From Thiorhodovibrio litoralis (GTDB lineage Bacteria; Pseudomonadota; Gammaproteobacteria; Chromatiales; Chromatiaceae), in assembly GCF_033954455.1 (NCBI RefSeq), contig NZ_CP121473.1:5256501-5320500 (forward strand): DNA of 64,000 nucleotides, in the 5' to 3' direction. Below are positions 8,794 through 17,648 of the stretch, piece by piece (within the stretch, counting starts at the first letter, position 1; each line of letters opens with the position of its first letter). The notes beneath the pieces were generated by a model, which was given only the letters and a program-made list of their open reading frames with translations, had not been told where the DNA came from and did no database searches. The translations under genes were made by a program, and so were the position numbers.

Positions 8794-9660
8794 ATGACCA
8801 CATTATCAACCTCCCTGGAGGCACGCCCAGCACTCGGTGACGCCGCGCTCCATCGCTTGATTGAAGAGGACGTTCCCTATGGGGATCTGACAACCGAGTC
8901 GCTTGGCATTAGCCGCGCGTCGGGCTGTATTCGGTTTTTCGTGCGTGACGCGATGCGCGTTTGCGGCACGGAAGAGGCCGCGCGCATGTTCGAGCTCTGC
9001 GGCGCGCGAGCCTCCCTAAAAGTCCCGTCAGGAGAGGATGGGGCGCCCGGCACACTGCTGCTCGATGCCCAGGGCTCGGCAGGGGCCCTGCATCGCGTCT
9101 GGAAGAGCGCGCAAACCCTGGTTGAGTGGTGCTCTGGTGTTGCCAGCAGCGCGGCGGAAATCACGGTGGCGGCTCGCAGCGGCCATCCTGACGCGCTCGT
9201 CGCCGGCACGCGCAAGAATGTGCCTGGTAACCGCCGCTTGGCCGCCAAGGCCTTCGTCGCGGGCGGCGCGGTGATGCATCGGCTCGGTCTGTCGGAAACC
9301 CTGCTGGTCTTTGCCGAACATCGCGAATTTCTGGGAGCGAGCAACCCGGCTCGCACGCTGAAGCACCTGCGTCAGCGCTGTCCTGAGAAACGCGTGGTGG
9401 TGGAGGTCAGCAGTCTTGACGAAGCCCTTGCCTGGTCCGACGCCGACGTGCTACAGCTGGAGAAGTTCGCGCCTGAACTGGTCGCTCAGACCCTGGCCGC
9501 ACTGCGCGATCGCCAATCACCTGCTCTGGTTGCTGCGGCTGGGGGGATTAACGCGCGCAATGCGGCGGAGTACGCGCGCGCCGGCGCGCATCTGCTGATT
9601 ACCACTGCGCCGCACCTGGCTCCACCGCGCGATGTTCAGGTGCGCTTCGAGGCGCTGTAG
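8794..9660 (+). CDS. modD: ModD, quinolinate phosphoribosyltransferase paralogue linked to molybdenum
   Basis: The 288-residue protein has the fold of nicotinate-nucleotide pyrophosphorylase (NadC), but several motifs are characteristic of ModD: DVPYGDLTTE near residue 26, RKNVPGNRRLAAKA near 141 and RLGLSETLLVFAEHR near 163. ModD genes often sit with molybdate transport genes; the actual reaction is not established. The start ATG 8794 gives a normal family length. It converges on the DnaJ-related gene, overlapping it by 25 bases. A molybdopterin oxidoreductase lies 5 kb downstream, a loose link to molybdenum use. No modABC is in the window. Confidence 0.88.
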   Translation: MTTLSTSLEARPALGDAALHRLIEEDVPYGDLTTESLGISRASGCIRFFVRDAMRVCGTEEAARMFELCGARASLKVPSGEDGAPGTLLLDAQGSAGALHRVWKSAQTLVEWCSGVASSAAEITVAARSGHPDALVAGTRKNVPGNRRLAAKAFVAGGAVMHRLGLSETLLVFAEHREFLGASNPARTLKHLRQRCPEKRVVVEVSSLDEALAWSDADVLQLEKFAPELVAQTLAALRDRQSPALVAAAGGINARNAAEYARAGAHLLITTAPHLAPPRDVQVRFEAL

Positions 9661-10325
9661 TTGCCGCAGCGCTCGAGCACCCGGCGAGCGGACAATAGCC
9701 GCTGAAAAGACTCAGCATTCCCACCGCGATCGGGATGCAGGCGCATGGCCAGTTCCCGGTAGCGGCGCGTGACATCCTCGGCGCTGACCGGATCGGTCAA
9801 GCCAAGCACAGCCAACGCGGCCGCGCGATTCTCTAGCGCGAAATAGCGCATCCAGAACCCTCCCAACAACTCGGCAATCTGCTCTGCATCGGTTTCAGCC
9901 AGTTGATTGATATCGAGATAATAGTCACGTAAAGGATCGCGTCGCACCAGGGCCCATGGCTCAGCGCTTGGCAACCCTGCTCGCGAGTGCAGCACGATGC
10001 CCAGAGTATCGATTTCCAGCCAGGCCTGGCCGTTCGCCGCAAGCCAATCGCGCAACCGATAGAGCGCATTGAATAAGAGAAAATGCGCCTGAAACAGTGC
10101 CAGATCATTACGGAAAGGTGCACGGGCGAAAGACGCCTGGTATGTCTGCTCAAGCTCACGCAGCAGATCATACTCGCTGATACCCTCCGGGTGCGCTTTG
10201 AGGATTTCGTGCAGTCGGTTGAGCACATCATCACTCAAAGCACCCGAGCCGACACTGGCATGCATCGCCTCATCGGCACCCTCTATTGAATACCCGACCC
10301 TGTGCCCGGTGATCGGATCAGGCAT
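9636..10325 (-). CDS. DnaJ-related protein with C-terminal J domain
   Basis: The 229-residue protein has a C-terminal J domain with LHPDRGG; the His-Pro-Asp motif at 197-199 is needed to stimulate Hsp70 ATPase. The N-terminal 150 residues match the layout of the DnaJ-related family, in which the J domain is at the C-terminus rather than the N-terminus. It is thus a probable DnaK co-chaperone with an unknown client. Its ATG overlaps the stop of the upstream transporter gene in a TGATG arrangement, so the two are translationally coupled. Its 3' end overlaps modD by 25 bases on the opposite strand. Confidence 0.8.
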   Translation of the reverse strand: MPDPITGHRVGYSIEGADEAMHASVGSGALSDDVLNRLHEILKAHPEGISEYDLLRELEQTYQASFARAPFRNDLALFQAHFLLFNALYRLRDWLAANGQAWLEIDTLGIVLHSRAGLPSAEPWALVRRDPLRDYYLDINQLAETDAEQIAELLGGFWMRYFALENRAAALAVLGLTDPVSAEDVTRRYRELAMRLHPDRGGNAESFQRLLSARRVLERCGNYSASKRT

Positions 10326-11695
10326 CAGGCACCGCCCTGGGGCAGCGGACGCCTGGGCAATTGCAGCAGCAGACCGCCACCAACTAGAAACAGCAGCGCC
10401 AGCGACAAAATACTTGAGCGCGGCCCGGCGGCGACAAAGACCAGCGGGGTCAGCGCCATCAACAAGGGCCCGAGAACGGTCGCGAACTTACCGACCAGAT
10501 TGAAAACACCGAAATACTCGGCGCTCTTTCCAATCGGCACCAGAGTGGCGAACAATGACCGCGACAGGCTTTGCACACCGCCTTGCACCAAGCCGATGGC
10601 GACGGCGAGCAGATAAAAGTCCCGGCTGGACTCAAGAAAGGCCCAGGCATAGAAGACCACGAACAGATATACACCAAGGCCAATCAGAATGCCCGTGCGC
10701 GCACCGATGCGCTGCCCGACCCAGCCAAACAGCAGCGCCGATGGCAGCGCGACGAACTGCGTGAGCAGAAGCGCCGTGATCAGCCCGGACTGATCCAGTC
10801 CCAGCACCCGATCGCCAAAAAACACCGCTGTCTTAATGACGGTATTGACGCCATCAATATACAGCCAGTAGGCAATCAGAAAGACCATAAGCATCCGCTC
10901 GGCGCGAATCGCACGCAGCGTCTCCCACAACTGGCGCCAGGCGCCATTCCAGACGCTGGTTTGGGCCCCGCCTGCCGCTTGCGCGGCTCGCGCTGGCCGA
11001 ACCATCAGCAACACCGGCAGCGAGAACAACAACCACCAGACCGACACCGACAGGAAAGACGCCCGCACCGCCGCGCCCTGATCAGCCAGCCCGAACCTTG
11101 CAGGCTCAAGCACCATAACGACATTGAGCGCGAACAACAGCCCACCACCGCCGTAACCGAGTGCGTAGCCCAGTGCCGAGACCCGGTCCATATTGCGACC
11201 GCGCGCAACCTGCGGCAGCAGGGAGTCGTAGAACACATTGCCCCCGGCAAAACCGATGCTGGCCGTGGCATAGAGCAACAGCGCCATCACCCATTGGCCG
11301 CTGTGAATCCAGGCCAGCGCGGCGGTGGCGAGAATGCCGACAGCGGCAAAACCGGCCAGAAATCCCTGCCGCCAGCCGCCCCGGTCGGCGATTACACCCA
11401 GCATGGGCCCGCTGATGCCGATTAACAGACTGGAGACCGCCAGTGCGATGTTGAACCAGAATTGTGATTGCTCGGCATCCAGCCCGACACTGACAGCGCT
11501 GTAGAACACTGGGAAAAACCCGGCCATCACGGTGGTGGCAAAGGCTGAATTGGCCCAGTCGTAGAGCGCCCAGGCGATCACCTCGCGGGTTGGGGCGCGG
11601 GTTGGGGTTGGGGTTGGGCCTGGGACGGCGCTCGGCGCTCGCTGTGACTCACCCACTGGAAACTGCGCGGAGGGCTTTGCGGTCTCGGAATTCAT
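10325..11695 (-). CDS. MFS transporter of the UMF1 / Atg22-like family
   Basis: The protein (about 456 residues from ATG 11695) has twelve hydrophobic segments and the family-typical WALYDWANSAFATTV stretch at the start of the first one. UMF1 proteins resemble yeast Atg22, an amino acid effluxer of the vacuole; bacterial substrates are unknown. A longer frame begins at 11737, but ATG 11695 gives the usual short N-terminus. The N-terminal tail is rich in Pro and Thr (PGPTPTPTRAPTR) and is encoded by a G/T-rich repeat on the other strand. Its stop overlaps the DnaJ-related start. It is divergent from the GH13 gene, with only 62 bases between the starts. Confidence 0.82.
   Translation of the reverse strand: MNSETAKPSAQFPVGESQRAPSAVPGPTPTPTRAPTREVIAWALYDWANSAFATTVMAGFFPVFYSAVSVGLDAEQSQFWFNIALAVSSLLIGISGPMLGVIADRGGWRQGFLAGFAAVGILATAALAWIHSGQWVMALLLYATASIGFAGGNVFYDSLLPQVARGRNMDRVSALGYALGYGGGGLLFALNVVMVLEPARFGLADQGAAVRASFLSVSVWWLLFSLPVLLMVRPARAAQAAGGAQTSVWNGAWRQLWETLRAIRAERMLMVFLIAYWLYIDGVNTVIKTAVFFGDRVLGLDQSGLITALLLTQFVALPSALLFGWVGQRIGARTGILIGLGVYLFVVFYAWAFLESSRDFYLLAVAIGLVQGGVQSLSRSLFATLVPIGKSAEYFGVFNLVGKFATVLGPLLMALTPLVFVAAGPRSSILSLALLFLVGGGLLLQLPRRPLPQGGA
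11588..11622 (+). repeat. G-rich GGGTTGGGG tandem repeat, potential G-quadruplex
   Basis: On the plus strand this stretch has at least five runs of three or more G separated by two to three bases, as GGGTTGGGG units. It lies inside the start of the UMF1-type gene (template strand) and encodes its Pro/Thr-rich tail. It also lies 136-170 bases upstream of the GH13 start, so it could affect either gene. Confidence 0.6.
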
Positions 11696-11757
11696 TGTGT
11701 CTATGTTACAGTCAAACCCTGATCTTTCCATCCGCAAATGTTCGAAAAGTCCTGTTT

Positions 11758-13515
11758 ATGAAGACCAGTTCCACGCAACAGAACCCGCAACAACTCCCCA
11801 GCGGAGTGATGTTCAATGCCTATCCGGACAGCATTGGCGAGCGCATGTCCGACCTCGTCGCCCTGCTGAAAAGGCCTGAGTTCGAGGATACCTTCTCCCT
11901 GCTCTATATCCTGCCGACCTTTTTCAACAGCGATCTTGATCGCGGCTTTTCCGTCATCGACTACGACATCAATCCCGAGTTGGTATCGCCGGAGGATATT
12001 CAGCAGCTCAAGGACTTGGGCATCCAGTTCAAGTTCGACCTGGTGCTCAATCATCTCTCGGTGCGCTCGCCCCAGTTCCAGGATTTGCTTGCGCATGGTG
12101 ATGCGTCGAGCTATCGGGATTTCTTCGTCGACTGGAACGAATTCTGGAAAGACCACGCCACCATGGGGCCGGATGGCTATGTCATCCCCGATGACTGGTG
12201 CCTGCAGAAGCTGTTCATGCGCAAGCCGGGTCTGCCGATTCTGATGGTGCGCTTTCCCGATGGATCGCTACGCCCATACTGGAACACTTTTTATCAGAAG
12301 ATCATCTATCAAGAGCTGGAAATGGACGATCTGGCTCCGCTCACCGAGCTCGACGCCGAGGCAAAAGCGCAGCTATTGGACATGACGAACGAGGCCATTC
12401 GCGCCGATTGTCACATCGATACCGTCAATTTCGGCGATTTTGGCGTTTACCGCCAACAGATCACCGAAATCGTCGAAGGCAAGCGCGACTATCTTGGGCA
12501 GATGGACCTCAACGCACAGTCAGACAAAGTGTGGGAGTTTTATGCCGAGACCTTCGCCAAGCTCAAGAGATACGGCGCGCGCATTATTCGCCTCGATGCT
12601 TTCGCCTATCTGCACAAGTCCCCGGGCGAGGCCAATTTCTTCAACAAGCCTGGGACTTGGGACTATCTCGACCGCCTCAAGCGGATTGCGCTCGATTACG
12701 ATCTGACCATCTTCCCGGAAATTCACGCGGAGTATGGTCGTGGTCTGCACGAGGAAGTCGCCGCCGAAGGCTTTCCGATCTACGACTTTTTCTTTCCCGG
12801 CCTGGTCATCGACGCACTCGATCGCGGCCAAAATCGCGCCTTGGTCAACTGGATCAAAGAAGTCACTAGCAAAGGGCTCAGCACCATCAACATGCTGGGT
12901 TGCCATGACGGCATACCGGTGCTTGACCTGCGCGGCGTCGAAGTCGACGGCGGTGTGCGCCCCGGGTTGCTCGACGATGCCCAGATTGAGGTCACCATGG
13001 AGCGCCTGGTCGACCGCGGCGGGCGGGTCAAGAACCTCTATGGCGCCGATGGCAAGAAGATCGCTTACTATCAGCTCAACGCGACCTTCTTCAGCGCGCT
13101 CGGCGAGGACGAACGCAAGTTGCTGCTTGCCCGCGCCATTCAGATGTTCATTCCCGGTATTCCGCAGGTGTGGTATCTGGATCTGTTTGCCGGCAAGAAC
13201 AACTATATCGCCGCCGACCGTGGTGGCCCGGCCGGCCACAAGGAGATTAACCGCAGCAACCTGAGCGCGGAGGACATCGAGGAAGGCTTGCGCCGGCCCG
13301 TTGTTATCGACCAGCTTGATCTGATTCGCATGCGCAATCTCGCCCCCGCCTTCGGCGGCGAGTTGACCATCCCCGAGACCGAGCCCGAGCAGCTCTCGCT
13401 GCACTGGAAGCAAGACAGCTTCATCGCCGAGCTCGATGCCAACCTGAGCGACCTGACCTTCAGCATCCGCTACACCGATGCCGAAGGCCAGGAGCACGCG
13501 AAGCAATATCTCTAA
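11758..13515 (+). CDS. GH13 subfamily 18 phosphorylase (sucrose phosphorylase-like)
   Basis: The protein (585 residues from ATG 11758) shows the GH13 catalytic residues: nucleophile Asp280 in IIRLDAFAY, acid/base Glu321 in FPEIHAEYG and transition-state Asp384 in GCHDGIPVLD. Subfamily 18 enzymes split sucrose or glucosylated polyols with phosphate to glucose 1-phosphate. It is longer than classical sucrose phosphorylases (about 490-505 residues) and closer in size to the glucosylglycerol and glucosylglycerate phosphorylases, so sucrose should not be assumed. The frame is open upstream to 11590, but that part is antisense to the transporter start and low in quality. A HAD phosphatase follows after 28 bases, suggesting a sugar or compatible-solute cycle. 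Confidence 0.88.
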   Translation: MKTSSTQQNPQQLPSGVMFNAYPDSIGERMSDLVALLKRPEFEDTFSLLYILPTFFNSDLDRGFSVIDYDINPELVSPEDIQQLKDLGIQFKFDLVLNHLSVRSPQFQDLLAHGDASSYRDFFVDWNEFWKDHATMGPDGYVIPDDWCLQKLFMRKPGLPILMVRFPDGSLRPYWNTFYQKIIYQELEMDDLAPLTELDAEAKAQLLDMTNEAIRADCHIDTVNFGDFGVYRQQITEIVEGKRDYLGQMDLNAQSDKVWEFYAETFAKLKRYGARIIRLDAFAYLHKSPGEANFFNKPGTWDYLDRLKRIALDYDLTIFPEIHAEYGRGLHEEVAAEGFPIYDFFFPGLVIDALDRGQNRALVNWIKEVTSKGLSTINMLGCHDGIPVLDLRGVEVDGGVRPGLLDDAQIEVTMERLVDRGGRVKNLYGADGKKIAYYQLNATFFSALGEDERKLLLARAIQMFIPGIPQVWYLDLFAGKNNYIAADRGGPAGHKEINRSNLSAEDIEEGLRRPVVIDQLDLIRMRNLAPAFGGELTIPETEPEQLSLHWKQDSFIAELDANLSDLTFSIRYTDAEGQEHAKQYL

Positions 13516-13543
13516 CACTACCCGAACAGATTAGGAGCTTGTC

Positions 13544-14359
13544 ATGAAGGTACTGGCAACAGATCTCGACCGCACCCTGCTCCCCAACGGCAGCTGGGAG
13601 GCCGACCCGCAGGCCATTGACTTATTCAACCGGCTCACCGAGGGGCAGCAGACTTATGTGGTCTATGTCACCGGGCGCAGCCTGGAGCTGACCGAAAACG
13701 CCATCGCCGAGTTTGGCATTCGCCACCCGCATGTGCTGATCGGCGACGTCGGCACCACCATCCGCGACTACAAGGACGGGCAGTGGAGCTTTAACGATGA
13801 CTGGATCAGCCATGTGCGCGCGAAGAGCCCGCGCTGGGATGTGCCCGGCATCAAGGCTGCGGTCGACAACATCGACGGCCTGCGCGAGCAGCCGCCGGAG
13901 AGCCTCAACCAATTTAAACAGAGTTATTTCGTCGACCATGACCGCAGCGAAGCCATCCTCGAACAGGTCGATGATCGCGTAAAGGGCCGTTTCGACGAGA
14001 GCGCCATCTACAGCTACGACTCCCAAAGCGGCGATGGCCTGCTCGACTTTCTGCCCGAGAGCGCCAACAAACAAACCGCACTGGAATTTGTCGCCGAGAA
14101 ACTCGGGCTGGAGAAATCCGGCGTGGTCTTCTGCGGCGACAGCGGCAACGATGTCTTCCCGCTCACCGCCGGTTTCTCCGGCGTCCTGGTGCGCAATGCC
14201 GACGAGCAACTGGTCAAAAGCGTCAAGGAGGCCCAAACCGCCAATCCGGCGCTCAAGGTCTACTTCGCCCAAGGCGACTTCAAAGGCCTGTCGGGTTACT
14301 ACACCAGCGGGGTGATCGAGGGCGCGCATCACTATGGCGTCTTCAGCGATTGGGACTGA
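13544..14359 (+). CDS. HAD-family sugar phosphatase (sucrose-phosphate phosphatase-like)
   Basis: The 271-residue protein starts with the HAD nucleophile motif (DLDRTLLP, Asp7 and Asp9), has VTGRS as motif II, and a C-terminal GDSGND metal-binding motif near residue 203. This is the arrangement of the sucrose-6-phosphate phosphatase group with a C2-type cap. It should dephosphorylate a phosphorylated di- or monosaccharide. The gene lies 28 bases after the GH13_18 gene and has TAGGAG upstream of ATG, so the two are a likely operon: one enzyme handles a glucoside, the other a glucosyl-phosphate. Family is secure, substrate is not. Confidence 0.85.
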   Translation: MKVLATDLDRTLLPNGSWEADPQAIDLFNRLTEGQQTYVVYVTGRSLELTENAIAEFGIRHPHVLIGDVGTTIRDYKDGQWSFNDDWISHVRAKSPRWDVPGIKAAVDNIDGLREQPPESLNQFKQSYFVDHDRSEAILEQVDDRVKGRFDESAIYSYDSQSGDGLLDFLPESANKQTALEFVAEKLGLEKSGVVFCGDSGNDVFPLTAGFSGVLVRNADEQLVKSVKEAQTANPALKVYFAQGDFKGLSGYYTSGVIEGAHHYGVFSDWD

Positions 14360-14488
14360 CCCTGCGCGCGATTGGCGGCTTGGTCGCCCCGCCAGTCAAA
14401 TCGCATTGGCAGGGGCAATCGCATTGAAAATTGGCGCTGTCGGCTGTATTGAAGGAGATCAAATCACAGCCGAGGCGCCCGCCAACCA

Positions 14489-16627
14489 ATGCCGACCTTA
14501 CCCAGCACCTGCTACGAATGCGATGCCAATTGCGCGATCACGGTCGAGACCGACGACACCGGCGAGCCGGTGAGCATCAAGGGGCCGGACTGCCCGCGCT
14601 GCTACGCCCAGATCGACCGGCGCAATCACCCCGAACGCCTGCTCTACCCGCTAAAGCGCAGCGGGCCCAGAGGCAGCGGCGCGTTCGAGCGCATCAGCTG
14701 GGACGAAGCGCTCGACACCATCGCCGCCCGGCTCGATCAGACCCGGCGTGAGCATGGCGCCCCGGCGGCGGCCTTCTTTGCCGGCTACACCAAAGAGGCC
14801 CGCCCGCAGTTGCAGCGCCTGGCGCACGCCTTCGGCTCGCCGAACTACATGACCGAGAGCGGCTGCTGCTTCTCGGCCACCCTGGTGGCGGAAAAGGTCA
14901 CCCTGGGGGCGCGCATCAAGACTACCTCCACCGTGTCCTCGCCCAAGACCAAATGTATTCTCAACTGGTCCACCAACCCGCGCGGCTCCATCCCGCCGTT
15001 CGACACCCACCCGCTGGCGAATCGCAAACCCGGCCTGGCGCTGGTGGTGGTCGATCCGCGCCGCACACCGCTCGCCGAGCAGGCCGATGTGCATTTGCAG
15101 ATCCGCCCCGGCACCGATGGCGCCCTGGCGCTCGGTTTTCATCATCTGATCTTCGAAAACGGCTGGCAGGACCAGGCGTTTCTCGATGAGTGGTGCAGCG
15201 GCGTCGAGGCCTTCCGCGACTATGTGAAGGAGTTCCCGCCCGAGCGGGTCGCAGAAATTTGCGGCATCGACGCAAACGACCTGCGCCGTGCGGCAGAACT
15301 CTACGCCACCACCAAACCGGCGCAGATCACGCTCTCCCCCACCGCCACGGTGCAGCACAGCAATGGTTTCCAGAACCATCGCGCGCTCATTCTGCTGGTC
15401 GCCGTCACCGGTAACCTCGATCGCGAAGGCGGCAATCGGTTCTTCAACACCAAGGTCAGCCCCAAGCCAATCGAGCTGTTCGACCACTGCCTGAACGACC
15501 TGCCGCCGCGCGTTGGCGATGAGGTTTTCCCGATCTGGACCCGCTACTGGCCAGCCGCGCAGAGCATGCTGCTACCCAACTGCATCCTCGACGGCCAGCC
15601 CCAGCGCATCCACAGCCTGCTCGCCATGGGCATCAACACCGCCATGTGGCCCAACTCCGCACGCATGAAAGAGGCCCTGCAGGCGCTGGATTTCTTCGCC
15701 GCGAGCGATTTCTTCCATAACGAGGCCACGCTCCAGGCCGACATTGTGCTGCCCGCCGCCACCAACCTTGAGCGCCCAGCGCTAATCGCCTACCCCGGCT
15801 GCGCCTACCAGGGCGAGCTGCGCTACCGCCGTGCCGTGGTGGCACCCAAGGGCGAGGCCAAACCGGATGCGCAGATGTTCTTGGAACTTGGCGTGCGCCT
15901 CGGCATGGGTGAGCAGTTCTGGAAAGGCGACCTCGAGGCCTCCTGGACCGAGGCCGGGGAGGGTATTCCGGAAGAGATTCGTGAAGAGGTCTTCAACAAC
16001 CCCGATGGCGTCACCGTCTATGCCGATGTGATCGAGGAGCTGGTCGAGCACGGATTTCTCGATGCCGACCGCAGCTATCGGCTCAAAGGCATCAGGACGC
16101 CCACCGGCAAAATCGAATTCGACGCTGCCGAACTCAGAGATGCCGGCTACGATGGGCTACCCGTCTATCGCGAGCCAGCCGAAAGCCCCCTGTCCACCCC
16201 GGATCGGCTCGGCGAGTATCCGCTGGTGCTGACCAGTGGCGCCCGCACCAAGTTCGACACCCACTCGCAGCACCAGTATATCGAGCGCATGCGCCGCGCC
16301 ATCCCCAACCCACTGGTGGAATTGCACCCCGAGGATGCCGCTGCGCGCGCAATTGCAGACGGCGATACCGTCGTGGTGCGCTCCGCGCGCGGGCAGGTGC
16401 GGTTCATCGCCAAGATCACCGACTGCGTCAAGCCCGGCGTGGTGCACTGCGTCCATGGCTGGCGCGGCGCCAATGTGAACGAGCTGACCGACGACCGCAC
16501 GCTCGACCCCATCAGCGGTTTTCCGCCCTTCAAGTCGAGCCTGTGTCAGGTCGAAAAAGCCGCGGCGCCAGGTCTGCAGCTGGAGAACAGTGCTGCCACG
16601 CAGACGGACATGCCAGCCGCTGCCTGA
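14489..16627 (+). CDS. Molybdopterin oxidoreductase, DMSO reductase family
   Basis: The 712-residue protein has an N-terminal Fe-S motif (Cys8, Cys11, Cys15 and Cys35 or Cys38), the molybdopterin guanine dinucleotide-binding domains, and a C-terminal beta-barrel from about residue 580. The likely metal ligand lies in ESGCCFSA (Cys126 or Cys127), so a cysteinate-type site is expected. There is no twin-arginine signal, so the enzyme is probably cytoplasmic. The substrate cannot be told. Two genes follow on the same strand with gaps of about 80 bases, the second being a small Fe-S protein that could pass electrons. No strong ribosome binding site precedes ATG 14489, though the alignment with family N-termini is good. 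Confidence 0.88.
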   Translation: MPTLPSTCYECDANCAITVETDDTGEPVSIKGPDCPRCYAQIDRRNHPERLLYPLKRSGPRGSGAFERISWDEALDTIAARLDQTRREHGAPAAAFFAGYTKEARPQLQRLAHAFGSPNYMTESGCCFSATLVAEKVTLGARIKTTSTVSSPKTKCILNWSTNPRGSIPPFDTHPLANRKPGLALVVVDPRRTPLAEQADVHLQIRPGTDGALALGFHHLIFENGWQDQAFLDEWCSGVEAFRDYVKEFPPERVAEICGIDANDLRRAAELYATTKPAQITLSPTATVQHSNGFQNHRALILLVAVTGNLDREGGNRFFNTKVSPKPIELFDHCLNDLPPRVGDEVFPIWTRYWPAAQSMLLPNCILDGQPQRIHSLLAMGINTAMWPNSARMKEALQALDFFAASDFFHNEATLQADIVLPAATNLERPALIAYPGCAYQGELRYRRAVVAPKGEAKPDAQMFLELGVRLGMGEQFWKGDLEASWTEAGEGIPEEIREEVFNNPDGVTVYADVIEELVEHGFLDADRSYRLKGIRTPTGKIEFDAAELRDAGYDGLPVYREPAESPLSTPDRLGEYPLVLTSGARTKFDTHSQHQYIERMRRAIPNPLVELHPEDAAARAIADGDTVVVRSARGQVRFIAKITDCVKPGVVHCVHGWRGANVNELTDDRTLDPISGFPPFKSSLCQVEKAAAPGLQLENSAATQTDMPAAA

Positions 16628-16709
16628 TAAAGACCGAATCTCAGCCAAAACCCAGCCGCAACAGCCGCACCCCAGCCTCGCTGGGCCGAATCGGAGCCAG
16701 CATCAAGAC

Positions 16710-17567
16710 ATGCCTTTTATTGGAATCCAACCCGGACGTGAGTGGCTATTCGAGCCGCAGCCGCAGTGCGACCTCGCAGTGAATGACGTGAACGCGTGGC
16801 GACTCAACCCCAGCCACTGCCGGATTTACGATCGGCTCAATCTGGCGCTGGCCGCTGGACTTCGCGCGGCGCCCTGCGGCCTGCCGCCAGCGGCTTACGG
16901 CATCAGCGCCGAGACCGAATTATTCGTCAAACCCATCATCAATCTCTCTGGCATGGCGCTTGGTGCCCGCGCGCTGCGGGCCGACCAGATACCCAACGAG
17001 CCCGGCAGCTTCTGGTGCGAGCGCCTGGAAGGCGAGCAAAGCAGCAGTGACTGCCTGGTCGAGCAAGGCAAGGCCCGCTGGTTCGCCCACACTCGCGCCT
17101 CCGAGCTGCGCGATGGCGCGCGTCCGGTCTATTGGGAAATTGGCGCCGACATGCCCCATATTGAACCTATTCTCGCCACCCTGGTGCGCGATCATCTGGC
17201 GGGCTACACCGGCATCTGCAACATCGAGCTCATCGGCGGACAACCCGTCGAGATGCACCTGCGCGGCTCCAACGGCTTTTTTGATTTCTACGGGCCCGAG
17301 TTCTTTCGCGCATGGGTCGCGCTGGCCGATGGCTTGGCGTTTCAGCCGCCGCCACAAATCCCCGGCGGCTTCGTGATCTCAGTCTTCGGTGAGGGCGAGC
17401 CGGACTCGGCTATCACAGCTCAGGCCGAAGCCAAGGGCGTTCAGCTTCAGCCGGACGCCCATACACCCGATCGCATCGCCATCCTGCGCACCCGCGAGCT
17501 TGCCGCGGGCCTTGAGGTGGCGCGCGCACTCGGCGCCGATATCCCAACCGACGCGAGCGGCACCTGA
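16710..17567 (+). CDS. Unknown protein in the molybdopterin oxidoreductase cluster
   Basis: I do not recognise a confident family for this 285-residue protein. The start is placed at ATG 16710, where the sequence MPFIGIQPG opens what looks like a folded domain; a longer frame from 16590 would overlap the oxidoreductase by 38 bases. A stretch GICNIELIGGQPVEMHLRG near residue 170 recalls the final strand of ATP-grasp enzymes, where a glutamate and asparagine bind Mg-ATP, but the usual NPR ending is missing. It is soluble, with no signal peptide or membrane segment. Its position between the oxidoreductase and the Fe-S protein, with gaps of 82 and 81 bases, suggests it belongs to the same operon. 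Function unknown. Confidence 0.65.
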   Translation: MPFIGIQPGREWLFEPQPQCDLAVNDVNAWRLNPSHCRIYDRLNLALAAGLRAAPCGLPPAAYGISAETELFVKPIINLSGMALGARALRADQIPNEPGSFWCERLEGEQSSSDCLVEQGKARWFAHTRASELRDGARPVYWEIGADMPHIEPILATLVRDHLAGYTGICNIELIGGQPVEMHLRGSNGFFDFYGPEFFRAWVALADGLAFQPPPQIPGGFVISVFGEGEPDSAITAQAEAKGVQLQPDAHTPDRIAILRTRELAAGLEVARALGADIPTDASGT

Positions 17568-17648
17568 GCCTATCGGCTCCCGTCTTGGCTCCCATCACAT
17601 TCATTCATTCGCCAATCCATTCATTTTCACCCTTTGAGGCTCTCAACC

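Noticed and set aside
12520-13518. Minus-strand open frame of 332 codons opposite the GH13 gene
   Set aside because: Antisense to a gene with verified catalytic residues; no family features.
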